NCBI GenBank assembly: GCA_028717985.1 | Contig: JAQUMS010000028.1 | Location: 1-9,299 of the forward strand | Length of the DNA: 9,299 nucleotides | Reading direction: 5' to 3' | Source: Candidatus Omnitrophota bacterium | Lineage (GTDB): Bacteria; Omnitrophota; Gorgyraeia; Gygaellales; Profunditerraquicolaceae | Part shown: one piece after another, positions 1-6,559 of the stretch | Layout: each line of letters opens with the position of its first letter | Numbering within the stretch: the first letter of the stretch is position 1 | Notes under the pieces: generated by a model | The model's database searches: none | What the model was told of the DNA's origin: nothing | What the model saw: only the letters and a program-made list of their open reading frames with translations | Translations under genes and position numbers: made by a program

Positions 1-1360
1 CCGGAGTAGTTTTTTCGCCGAAAACCGTAAGATAGATTTAAGAATTTCCGTTTTGCCTACGCATTTCGGGGAGAAAATCGTTACCAGGCTTTTGGATGTC
101 AATCTTTCAAAGACGGATTTAGGGAGGATCGGTTTCAGCCCGGAAGAGCTTGAGACTTTCCGTGAAGCTATAACTAAACCTCAGGGGATGGTCCTTGTTA
201 CAGGGCCTACCGGGTCGGGCAAAACTTCCACTTTGTATGCGGCGTTAAATTATATTAAAAGTGAAACACGCAATATTGTGACGATAGAGGACCCTATTGA
301 ATATCTGATCGACGGAATTAATCAGATACAGGTTAACCCGGCGATTAAATTCGGGTTTGCTGAAGCTCTTCGCAGTATCCTTCGCCAGGATCCTAACGTT
401 ATTCTGGTAGGTGAAATTAGGGATGCCGAGACCGCGGGGATCGCGTTTAAGGCATCGCTTACCGGCCATTTGGTTTTTTCCACGCTGCACACGAATAATT
501 CCGTCGGTACTCTTACCCGGTTATTTGATATGGGGCTGGAACCGTTTCTTGTTTCTTCATCCATTGTTTTGATTATCGCCCAACGGCTGGTGCGCACGAT
601 TTGTCCTCATTGTAAAAAAGAATATCAGCCGGAGCCGAAAGTCATCGAAAAATTTAAATCGTACATTGAACAGGCGGGAATAAAGGTGTTTTATAAAGGT
701 ATAGGATGCCAGGAATGCGTGTTTTCCGGATTTCTGGGCAGGGCGCCGATATTTGAAGTGCTTAAGGTTACGGAAAAACTTAAAATTCTGATCGCGAAAA
801 GTTCTTCTGAAGATGTGATACTTAAAGAGGCCAAGGACAGCGGTTTTCATCTTTTGGCTGAGTCGGGAATCCGCAAGGTCGCAGAAGGGGCTACAACATT
901 AGAGGAAGTAGTTCGTGTCGCGGAAGTCATGGAAGAAGGGGCGGAAAGCGAGAAGGTTCCCGCTGAGAGGACCAAGCCATGCGTTCTTGTTGTCGATGAT
1001 GAGCCGGATGTCCTGATGTCTTTCCAGCGGCGGCTTGCTACTGAGGGGTTTGATGTTGTAACCGCCAAAGACGGACAGGAATCGATTGAAAGCGCTTTTA
1101 ATTTCAGGCCGGACATAATTCTTATGGATATTAAAATGCCTGTTCTTGACGGTTTTGAAGCGACTAAAATACTGCGGTCGAGACTGGAAACCGCGTCTAT
1201 TCCTTTGATTATGATTACGGCGAAGGCTGATAAAGAAAGCGAACTGAAAGGATTTGATTCGGGTGCCGATGATTATCTCTCTAAACCTGTCGATTTTGAA
1301 AAATTGCTGGCGCGGATGAGGATGCTTTTGAGGCGAAGGGGACAAAAAAGCTCTGTATGA
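1..1360 (+). CDS. PilB/GspE-family type IV pilus or type II secretion assembly ATPase with C-terminal receiver domain (5' partial)
   Basis: Hexameric cytoplasmic motor ATPase of the GspE/PilB secretion superfamily, fused to a response-regulator receiver. The reading frame is open from position 2, and the residues before the TTG at 53 (ending DLRISV) continue the conserved DLRVSTLPT-type stretch. The gene therefore starts left of the window, and its N-terminal region, where family members often carry MshEN-type domains, is not visible. Walker A is GPTGSGKT (nt 203-226). The Asp-box region is TIEDPIEY, Walker B is ILVGEIRD, and the His-box region is STLHTNNS. A CPHC...CQEC tetracysteine zinc site (nt about 602-720) is typical of PilB/GspE. 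After a Glu-rich linker comes a complete receiver (nt about 980-1345): acidic pair DD, phospho-acceptor Asp in LMDIKMP (codon 1127-1129), conserved Thr in MITAK, and Lys in SKP. All key residues are present, so both domains look active. PilB versus GspE cannot be decided without neighbours. Stop is TGA at 1358-1360. Confidence 0.93.
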   Translation, partial: RSSFFAENRKIDLRISVLPTHFGEKIVTRLLDVNLSKTDLGRIGFSPEELETFREAITKPQGMVLVTGPTGSGKTSTLYAALNYIKSETRNIVTIEDPIEYLIDGINQIQVNPAIKFGFAEALRSILRQDPNVILVGEIRDAETAGIAFKASLTGHLVFSTLHTNNSVGTLTRLFDMGLEPFLVSSSIVLIIAQRLVRTICPHCKKEYQPEPKVIEKFKSYIEQAGIKVFYKGIGCQECVFSGFLGRAPIFEVLKVTEKLKILIAKSSSEDVILKEAKDSGFHLLAESGIRKVAEGATTLEEVVRVAEVMEEGAESEKVPAERTKPCVLVVDDEPDVLMSFQRRLATEGFDVVTAKDGQESIESAFNFRPDIILMDIKMPVLDGFEATKILRSRLETASIPLIMITAKADKESELKGFDSGADDYLSKPVDFEKLLARMRMLLRRRGQKSSV

Positions 1361-1386
1361 GAAAAGAGAGTATTAAAAACAGTAAG

Positions 1387-1423
1387 AAACTCGGGTAAAA
1401 ATTTTTTTGATTTTCCCGTGTTT
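1387..1423 (+). terminator. Intergenic hairpin, possible weak terminator or translational control element
   Basis: Arms 1387-1400 and 1411-1423 form 12 base pairs (AAAC, CGGG, AAAA against TTTT, CCCG, GTTT) with one T:T mismatch and one bulged T. The loop is 10 nt and T-rich. The right arm ends exactly where the AAAGGAG ribosome binding site of the next gene begins (1424-1430). No clean T-run follows, so it is not a textbook intrinsic terminator. It may attenuate read-through from the ATPase gene or affect ribosome access. The structure is read directly from the sequence; the role is inferred. Confidence 0.5.
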
Positions 1424-1437
1424 AAAGGAGTTGACAC

Positions 1438-2745
1438 ATGAAAGTTGTTTTAATTGAACCGCGCGCGGCACTGGCGAATGTCTACAGTCAGATTCCCATG
1501 CCGCTTTTGGGGCCGTTATACCTGGGTACTATTCTTAAAAACCACGGGCATGACGTGGCTATTTATAAAGAAGATGTATATACTCCCGATTATTCAAAAA
1601 TTGACGCCGATATTATCGGGATATCCATACTGACGTCTACGGCAAAACGCGGGTATGAGATAGCAAAAAAATTCCCCCGCGAAAAAGTAATTATCGGCGG
1701 GGTTCACGCGAGTTTAATGCCGTATGAAGCGTTACAGTATGCGCGCCAGGTCGTAATCGGGGAGGCGGAGGAAGTTATTTGCGATATGGTTGAAGGGAAG
1801 ATCAAGGATTCTCTTGTCCAGGGTAAAGCCGTGGAAAATCTTGATTCTCTTCCAATACCGGATTATTCATTGGTGCAGGGAATGAAAAGTCTCCGTATAC
1901 GTCCTATTTCGACTTCCCGAGGCTGTCCTCATGGTTGTAGTTTTTGTTCGGTTACCAAGATGTTTGGGCATAAATACCGTTTCCGCGGGGCCGAAAGCGT
2001 CCTCATGGAATTAGATGTTGCCAAGAAACAAGATATCTTTTTTTGCGATGATAATTTTGTCGCCAATCCCCAGAGGACGAGGGATCTGCTGGCGCGAATA
2101 ATTCCAAAGAAAATCAAGGGGTGGACGTGCCAAGTACGATGTGAAGTCGCGCGTGATCCGGAATTATTGGATTTAATGCATAAAGCGGGCTGTCGAGTCG
2201 TCTGTATCGGTTTTGAATCAATCAACCAGAAAACCCTTCAGGCGTTCAACAAAAAACAAACCGTTACTCAAATTATTGATTCTATCCGTAATTTTCACCG
2301 CAAAAACATTAAAATCCATGGTATGTTTGTTTTAGGGGGAGAAGATGATACCGCGGTGACTGTGTGGGATACGGTACGGTTTGCCTTGAAAGAAAAGATT
2401 GATACGATCCAAATGATGATTCTCACTCCTTTTCCCGGGACCAAGACGCATGATTTCCTTGCTGGGGAGAACCGTATTTTTACCAAGGACTGGAGTTTAT
2501 ATGACGGACAACACATTGTTTTCAGGCCCAATCTTGTTTCTCCGAAAGAGCTGCAGTTGAATGTGGTCAGGGCATACTGCAAATTTTATTCGATATATAA
2601 TTCTCTTGTTTTGTTCACTCAATTGAGTTTCAGAAACGCTTTTTTCCGGCTTATGGGGCATTGTATCGTGAAGGCATGGAAAAATCATAACCGTGATTTA
2701 TATTGGATCAGGAATACTGCGCGTGAGTCCGTAAAGCAGGGATAA
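1438..2745 (+). CDS. B12-binding-domain radical SAM protein
   Basis: 435 aa. The N-terminal part (residues about 1-125) looks like the Rossmann-type B12-binding domain of class B radical SAM enzymes: PLLGPLYLG, then DIIGIS, an IIGGVH strand-loop and IGEAEE. The radical SAM core follows, with the CxxxCxxC cluster motif in RGCPHGCSFC (Cys163, Cys167, Cys170) and downstream elements FCDDNF, CIGFES and GMFVLGG. The overall plan resembles the HpnJ/HpnP/BchE-like group that modifies lipids, tetrapyrroles or other carbon skeletons. The substrate cannot be assigned. The DxHxxG cobalamin-ligating motif is not seen, so any bound cobalamin would be base-off without a His ligand, or the domain may be vestigial. 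The start is ATG 1438 with AAAGGAG 7 nt upstream. The gene is 32 nt upstream of the HD-GYP gene, so probably co-transcribed with it. Confidence 0.88.
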   Translation: MKVVLIEPRAALANVYSQIPMPLLGPLYLGTILKNHGHDVAIYKEDVYTPDYSKIDADIIGISILTSTAKRGYEIAKKFPREKVIIGGVHASLMPYEALQYARQVVIGEAEEVICDMVEGKIKDSLVQGKAVENLDSLPIPDYSLVQGMKSLRIRPISTSRGCPHGCSFCSVTKMFGHKYRFRGAESVLMELDVAKKQDIFFCDDNFVANPQRTRDLLARIIPKKIKGWTCQVRCEVARDPELLDLMHKAGCRVVCIGFESINQKTLQAFNKKQTVTQIIDSIRNFHRKNIKIHGMFVLGGEDDTAVTVWDTVRFALKEKIDTIQMMILTPFPGTKTHDFLAGENRIFTKDWSLYDGQHIVFRPNLVSPKELQLNVVRAYCKFYSIYNSLVLFTQLSFRNAFFRLMGHCIVKAWKNHNRDLYWIRNTARESVKQG

Positions 2746-2777
2746 AGAAAAATAATTTAAAAATTCCGGAGGACACG

Positions 2778-4259
2778 ATGGGAAAGCTTGGGTTACGGTC
2801 TGTTGAAGATGTTTCCGTAATGCGTAAATTTTCTATTTTTTTTGTGTTGCTTTCTGTGATTCCGTTTGTATTACTTGTGGTTTTATTTTTTATCCTGTAT
2901 GTTTCCGGTGATATAAAAGTTGAATCTGATAAGCTTTTTATCGGTTTCATCTTTGGGGTAGCGTTTTTCATGGTTTTGAGTTTTTTTGCTATTAGGCAAA
3001 CGCTGCATAATATGATCAGCGTGGCAAAAAAATTAAAAGAGGCAGTGGACGGGAATAACTCCGCTTCCGTTACGATAAAAACCTCGGGAGACAACGAAAT
3101 CGCCCAGCTTGCCCGTTCTTTTAACGAAATTACCCGGAAGCTCGAGCAGAATATCAAAGAACTGGAAAAATCAAAGCGTATGCTTCAAACTCTTCTTACC
3201 AATGTCGCCAGCGGTGTGTCGTTTGCCGATAATATTGATGCTTTTCTCGATTTAATTGTTAAGACGACGGTTGGTTCTTTGAACGCCCGGATGGGGATGG
3301 TTTTATTGCTTCAAAGTGATGATTTGGTAGTCCGCGGGTCGTCAGGGGTATCCGATATCGCGTTTTCCCGTAACAGCAGGGTTGGCTTGGAGCATTCGAC
3401 GCTTGGCTGGGTTGTGAAAGAAAAGAAACCTTTGATTGTGCCGAAGTTAAGCAAAATTCCTTCCCAGAGCGATTCCCACCGCGGTCCCGAGATTTTCGAG
3501 CCTCCCTTGGTTTGTGTGCCTTTGATCTATAGTAATGCCGTTATAGGCGCTTTTTTGATCAGCGGCAGGGATAGCGATGATAATTTCATTGAAGACGATA
3601 TTGTGATACTTTCGAATATTTCGTCCCAGATTGCGTTGGCTATGGAGAATTCCCGGCTTAATTCAGATGCCGGCAGGACGTATTTTGAAACCATTACCGC
3701 GCTTGCGATCGCCGTGGAAGCCAGGGATGTATACAGCCGGGGGCATTCCGACCGGGTCAGTAAATATTCAGTGCAGGTCGCTAAACGGCTGAATCTTGAA
3801 GAGCGCCAGATAAAAATTATTGAAAACGCAGGTGTTTTGCATGATATCGGGAAAATCGGAGTGGGAGATGCGATTCTGCTAAAATCAGGCCCTTTAACGG
3901 ATGTTGAGCGCACCATTATGCAGCAGCATCCTTCTATAGGCGAGGGTATTATTATTCCTCTTCACGGTTTTTCCGCTTTGCGCGATCCTGTCCGTCATCA
4001 CCATGAGTGGCTTAATGGAGAAGGGTATCCGGATCATTTAATGGGTGATCAGATTTCGATTGAAGCCCGGATTTTGACTGTTTCAGATTGTTTTGACGCA
4101 ATGATCAGTACCCGCCCTTACCGAAAAGCAATGAGCTACGAAGAAGCAAAAGGAGAGCTTAATAAATATAAGGGGGTCAGGTATGATCCCCGGGTTGTGG
4201 ATGCCCTGTGCGCGTATTTTGAAGAAGAAGTGTTGTCTAAACAGAAAACGCATATATAG
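2778..4259 (+). CDS. Membrane HAMP-GAF-HD-GYP protein, probable cyclic-di-GMP phosphodiesterase
   Basis: 493 aa. Two transmembrane helices (residues about 19-43 and 53-72) bracket a very short external loop, so sensing is probably within the membrane or cytoplasm. A HAMP-like linker (about 73-126) and a short coiled coil lead to a GAF domain (about 140-292). The C-terminal HD-GYP domain (about 300-485) has RGHSDRVSKYS, the HD pair in VLHDIGKIG (His355, Asp356), His384 in MQQHP, and HHEWLNGEGYP (residues 408-418) containing the GYP signature. SDCFDAM and STRPYRKA are also typical. The metal ligands and GYP loop are intact, so hydrolysis of c-di-GMP (or a related cyclic dinucleotide) is expected. 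Start is ATG 2778 with GGAGGA 4 nt upstream; an internal ATG at 2820 lacks an equally good site. The Asp usual after HHExx is Asn here, a mild change. It probably forms a signalling unit with the upstream genes. Confidence 0.93.
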   Translation: MGKLGLRSVEDVSVMRKFSIFFVLLSVIPFVLLVVLFFILYVSGDIKVESDKLFIGFIFGVAFFMVLSFFAIRQTLHNMISVAKKLKEAVDGNNSASVTIKTSGDNEIAQLARSFNEITRKLEQNIKELEKSKRMLQTLLTNVASGVSFADNIDAFLDLIVKTTVGSLNARMGMVLLLQSDDLVVRGSSGVSDIAFSRNSRVGLEHSTLGWVVKEKKPLIVPKLSKIPSQSDSHRGPEIFEPPLVCVPLIYSNAVIGAFLISGRDSDDNFIEDDIVILSNISSQIALAMENSRLNSDAGRTYFETITALAIAVEARDVYSRGHSDRVSKYSVQVAKRLNLEERQIKIIENAGVLHDIGKIGVGDAILLKSGPLTDVERTIMQQHPSIGEGIIIPLHGFSALRDPVRHHHEWLNGEGYPDHLMGDQISIEARILTVSDCFDAMISTRPYRKAMSYEEAKGELNKYKGVRYDPRVVDALCAYFEEEVLSKQKTHI

Positions 4260-4307
4260 GTTTAAGCTTGTATGTTCCTAATTCCTGAATAAAGACAGTT
4301 CTTAGCT

Positions 4308-4336
4308 TTTACAGCTCCCAATCAAAAATATAAAAT
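4308..4336 (+). promoter_or_regulatory. Sigma-70-like promoter candidate upstream of pncA
   Basis: TTTACA at 4308-4313 (5 of 6 to TTGACA) and TAAAAT at 4331-4336 (5 of 6 to TATAAT) are separated by exactly 17 nt. Transcription would start near 4343, giving a leader of about 68 nt before the GTG at 4411. It sits in the longest gap before this gene group, where a new transcription unit is expected. The match is visible in the sequence; activity is inferred. Confidence 0.5.
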
Positions 4337-4339
4337 ATT

Positions 4340-4358
4340 CTATCGATGAACGCGATAG
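4340..4358 (+). promoter_or_regulatory. Small hairpin in the pncA leader
   Basis: Perfect 6-bp inverted repeat CTATCG (4340-4345) and CGATAG (4353-4358) with a 7-nt loop. It lies at the predicted transcription start of the preceding promoter candidate, so it could be a 5'-end stabilising stem or an operator. No T-run follows, so it is not a terminator. Short repeats of this size also occur by chance. Confidence 0.3.
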
Positions 4359-4410
4359 CTTTGTCCTGACGGGCGTATCAGCGGGAAAATTATCGAACAG
4401 GGGTGGGTTT

Positions 4411-5010
4411 GTGACAAATAATGCTTTATTAGTTGTGGATGTTCAAAATGATTTTTGCCCCGGCGGCGCTCTTGGTGTTTCCGGCGGCACCGAAATCATC
4501 CCCGTTATTAATACCTATATTGAAAAATTTTCTTCCCGCCACTGGCCTGTGATCGCTACCCGTGACTGGCATCCGGTAAAAACAAAACATTTTAAAGAAT
4601 ACGGCGGGATGTGGCCTGTTCACTGCGTGCGGGAAACTCCCGGTGCCGAGTTTCATCCTATGCTTCATTTGCCTTTGACTACGATTTTAGTTTATAAAGG
4701 AATGGATCCCGAAAAAGACAGCTATTCGGCTTTCCATGCCGAAGATAAAAACGGGACCTCACTTGAAAAAATTTTAAGGAGCTTAAAAACAAGCCAGATA
4801 TGGATTGCCGGTTTAGCGACGGATTATTGCGTTAAATTTTCCGCGTTAGACGCGCGGAATCTGGGGTTTCATGTTAAAATTCTTATTGATGCCGTCCGGG
4901 GCGTGAATGTGCAGCCGTGGGATTCCGAACATGCCGTTCAGGAAATCGTGAAAAAAGGGGCCGAAATCATCAGGTCTGAAAACGCGGATGAGATATTCGA
5001 ACAACCATAG
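4411..5010 (+). CDS. pncA: Nicotinamidase (isochorismatase-like hydrolase family)
   Basis: 199 aa, normal length for PncA, which hydrolyses nicotinamide to nicotinate plus ammonia in cytoplasmic NAD salvage. The catalytic triad is present: Asp10 in LLVVDVQNDF, Lys96 in VYKGMD, Cys140 in ATDYCVKFSALD. The metal-binding set is also present: Asp52 and His54 in TRDWHP and His71 in WPVHC. EYGGMWPVHCV and SYSAF are characteristic of PncA rather than of other isochorismatase-like hydrolases. The start is GTG at 4411; no ATG or GTG lies in frame in the roughly 80 nt upstream, and an AGGGG site at 4399-4403 is 7 nt away. It is the first gene of a close-packed group, 15 nt before the deacetylase gene, with a promoter candidate upstream. 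No other NAD salvage gene (for example pncB) is in the window. Confidence 0.94.
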   Translation: MTNNALLVVDVQNDFCPGGALGVSGGTEIIPVINTYIEKFSSRHWPVIATRDWHPVKTKHFKEYGGMWPVHCVRETPGAEFHPMLHLPLTTILVYKGMDPEKDSYSAFHAEDKNGTSLEKILRSLKTSQIWIAGLATDYCVKFSALDARNLGFHVKILIDAVRGVNVQPWDSEHAVQEIVKKGAEIIRSENADEIFEQP

Positions 5011-5025
5011 AAAGTAAATATTTTT

Positions 5026-5826
5026 ATGAAGAAGAATAAAATAAGCCTTGTTAAATTCTGTATTATTGTATTTTTCGTTATTGCCGCGCCAACTATTGTG
5101 TTTGTCCGATCTCAGTATGTCGCGCCTGTTCTTATGTACCATTATGTTCCTTTAAATGCTAATTATGGTGACAGATTAAGCATACAAAAAGACGTGTTTG
5201 AGCGGCAGATGAAATTTTTGAAGGAAAACCGGTTTACGGTGATTTCGTTGGACGAACTCGCGGGCCTGATCAAAATGGGAAAAAAAATCCCTCCTAAAAC
5301 AGTCGCGATAACTTTTGATGACGGAGCAAAAGATAATTACCTTAACGCGTTCCCGATCCTTAAGAAATATGGTTTTCCTGCCACGATTTTTCTGGTTTAC
5401 AATGAAGTTGACAGATCCGATAATAGCCGCTTAAGCTGGAATAATATAGAAGAAATGCAGGGGTCAGGGCTTATCACGTTTGGTTCCCACACGTTTTCCC
5501 ATAAAATTCTGAAGGATATTTCTTCAGAAGAAGAGCTTCAGCATGAAATCCGGGATTCCAAAAATGCTTTTGAACAAAGATTAGGCAGAGAGGTTTCTCT
5601 GTTCAGTTATCCTAACGGCCGGTTTAATCTTCATATAAGAAATATCGTGGAATCTGCAGGATACAAAGCGGCGGTCGCGGTAAAAACAGGAAGGAACCAT
5701 TCTGCCCGGGATGTCTATTTAATCAAAAGGCTGAGGGTTTCTCCTTCAAGCGGGAATATGGTTGTGTTTGGGTTCGATATAAGCGGATATTACGCGTTTT
5801 TTAAGGATTCCAAGATAAAAAAATAG
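5026..5826 (+). CDS. Membrane-anchored NodB-type polysaccharide deacetylase
   Basis: 266 aa. An N-terminal Lys-rich stretch followed by a hydrophobic helix (residues about 8-27) without a clear cleavage site suggests an uncleaved signal anchor placing the catalytic domain outside the membrane. The PVLMYHYVP opening is typical of PgaB-like and related family-4 carbohydrate esterases. The NodB motifs are TFDDG (residues 96-100; Asp98 base candidate, Asp99 metal ligand), SHTFSH (His155 and His159 metal ligands) and SYPNGRF (about 194-200). These predict metal-dependent removal of N-acetyl groups from an envelope or exopolysaccharide glycan; the actual substrate is unknown. The C-terminus is short with no second domain, unlike PgaB. 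The ribosome binding site before ATG 5026 is weak (GAAAG), so translation may depend on the upstream gene 15 nt away. Confidence 0.88.
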   Translation: MKKNKISLVKFCIIVFFVIAAPTIVFVRSQYVAPVLMYHYVPLNANYGDRLSIQKDVFERQMKFLKENRFTVISLDELAGLIKMGKKIPPKTVAITFDDGAKDNYLNAFPILKKYGFPATIFLVYNEVDRSDNSRLSWNNIEEMQGSGLITFGSHTFSHKILKDISSEEELQHEIRDSKNAFEQRLGREVSLFSYPNGRFNLHIRNIVESAGYKAAVAVKTGRNHSARDVYLIKRLRVSPSSGNMVVFGFDISGYYAFFKDSKIKK

Positions 5827-5839
5827 GAGAAAATCTGTG

Positions 5840-6559
5840 ATGCTGGAAGTGAATGGCCTTTCCGTTGAGGTCGAGGGGAAACTGATTCTTGATAATATTC
5901 ATTTCTCCATTAAAAAAGGGGAAGCGGCCGTATTATTTGGGCCTAACGGCAGCGGGAAAAGCACCCTTATAAAAACTATTATGGGTTTTGCAGGGTATGA
6001 AGTTACGAAGGGTGATATTATCTTTAAGGGGAAGAAGATTAACGATTTTTCCACTGAACAGAGGGTTAAATTAGGGTTAGGTATTATGTATCAGCATCCG
6101 CCTGCAATCAGGGGCGTTAAATTAAGCCAGATTGCGCGCGTGTTGTCAAAAAATGAGAAAGATATCAGGCTGATGTCCGAACGTTTGGCATTAACCGGAC
6201 ATCTGGACCGGGATATTAATCTCGGTTTCTCCGGGGGAGAAATGAAACGTTCCGAATTATTCCAGGTAATCCTGCAGAATCCCGATTTTCTTTTGCTTGA
6301 TGAGCCGGAATCGGGCGTTGATCTGGAGAATATCGGTATCATGGGAAAGGTTTTGAGCGATTATCTCAGAGATGCAGCCAAGTCGGCTTTAATGATCACT
6401 CATACGGGATATATTCTGGAGTATGTTAAAGCAAAAAACAGCTGTGTTATGATTGAGGGTAAATTGTGGTGTGTGGGCAATCCGAAGGAAATGTTTGAGA
6501 GTATCAGGAAGTACGGTTACGATAAGTGCAAGGAGTGCGTATGTCCAAGGGTGAAATAG
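5840..6559 (+). CDS. sufC: SufC-like Fe-S cluster assembly ATPase (SmsC type)
   Basis: 239 aa soluble ABC ATPase of the SUF family, which drives conformational change in the SufB/D scaffold during Fe-S cluster assembly. Walker A GPNGSGKST is at residues 34-42, Q-loop Gln85 in MYQHPP, signature FSGGE (130-134), Walker B LLLDEPESGVD (Asp154, Glu155) and H-loop His188 in ITHT. FSGGE and DEPESGVD distinguish SufC from transporter ATPases, and no permease gene is nearby. The C-terminus ends in KCKECVCPRVK (Cys230, Cys233, Cys235), a CxxCxC cluster not found in typical SufC of SufBCDSE operons; it may bind metal or Fe-S, an inference. The ATG at 5840 has AGGAGA 9 nt upstream; a GTG at 5837 is an alternative giving one extra residue. 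The end overlaps the scaffold gene by 19 nt, implying translational coupling. Confidence 0.93.
   Translation: MLEVNGLSVEVEGKLILDNIHFSIKKGEAAVLFGPNGSGKSTLIKTIMGFAGYEVTKGDIIFKGKKINDFSTEQRVKLGLGIMYQHPPAIRGVKLSQIARVLSKNEKDIRLMSERLALTGHLDRDINLGFSGGEMKRSELFQVILQNPDFLLLDEPESGVDLENIGIMGKVLSDYLRDAAKSALMITHTGYILEYVKAKNSCVMIEGKLWCVGNPKEMFESIRKYGYDKCKECVCPRVK
6530..6535 (+). promoter_or_regulatory. Ribosome binding site that fixes the SufB/D-like start
   Basis: AAGGAG lies inside the last codons of the SufC-like gene, 5 nt before ATG 6541. It overlaps the codons after a possible in-frame GTG at 6526, which has no comparable site, so ATG 6541 is preferred. The arrangement suggests that ribosomes finishing the ATPase reinitiate on the scaffold. 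Confidence 0.65.

Noticed and set aside
53..55. TTG at 53 as the real start of the ATPase gene
   Set aside because: The frame is open to the window edge and the residues before it match the conserved family sequence, so the gene simply continues leftward.
899..1345. Minus-strand frame of 148 codons opposite the receiver domain
   Set aside because: It is a shadow of the well-supported + strand coding sequence and resembles no known protein.
1431..1436. Perfect TTGACA -35 box just before the radical SAM start codon
   Set aside because: No suitable -10 element lies 16-18 nt downstream and the transcript would start inside the coding sequence. The match overlaps the spacer between ribosome binding site and ATG.
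2708..3157. Minus-strand frame of 149 codons opposite the start of the HD-GYP gene
   Set aside because: It overlaps a membrane-plus-HAMP coding region with clear domain signals on the + strand and shows no family features.
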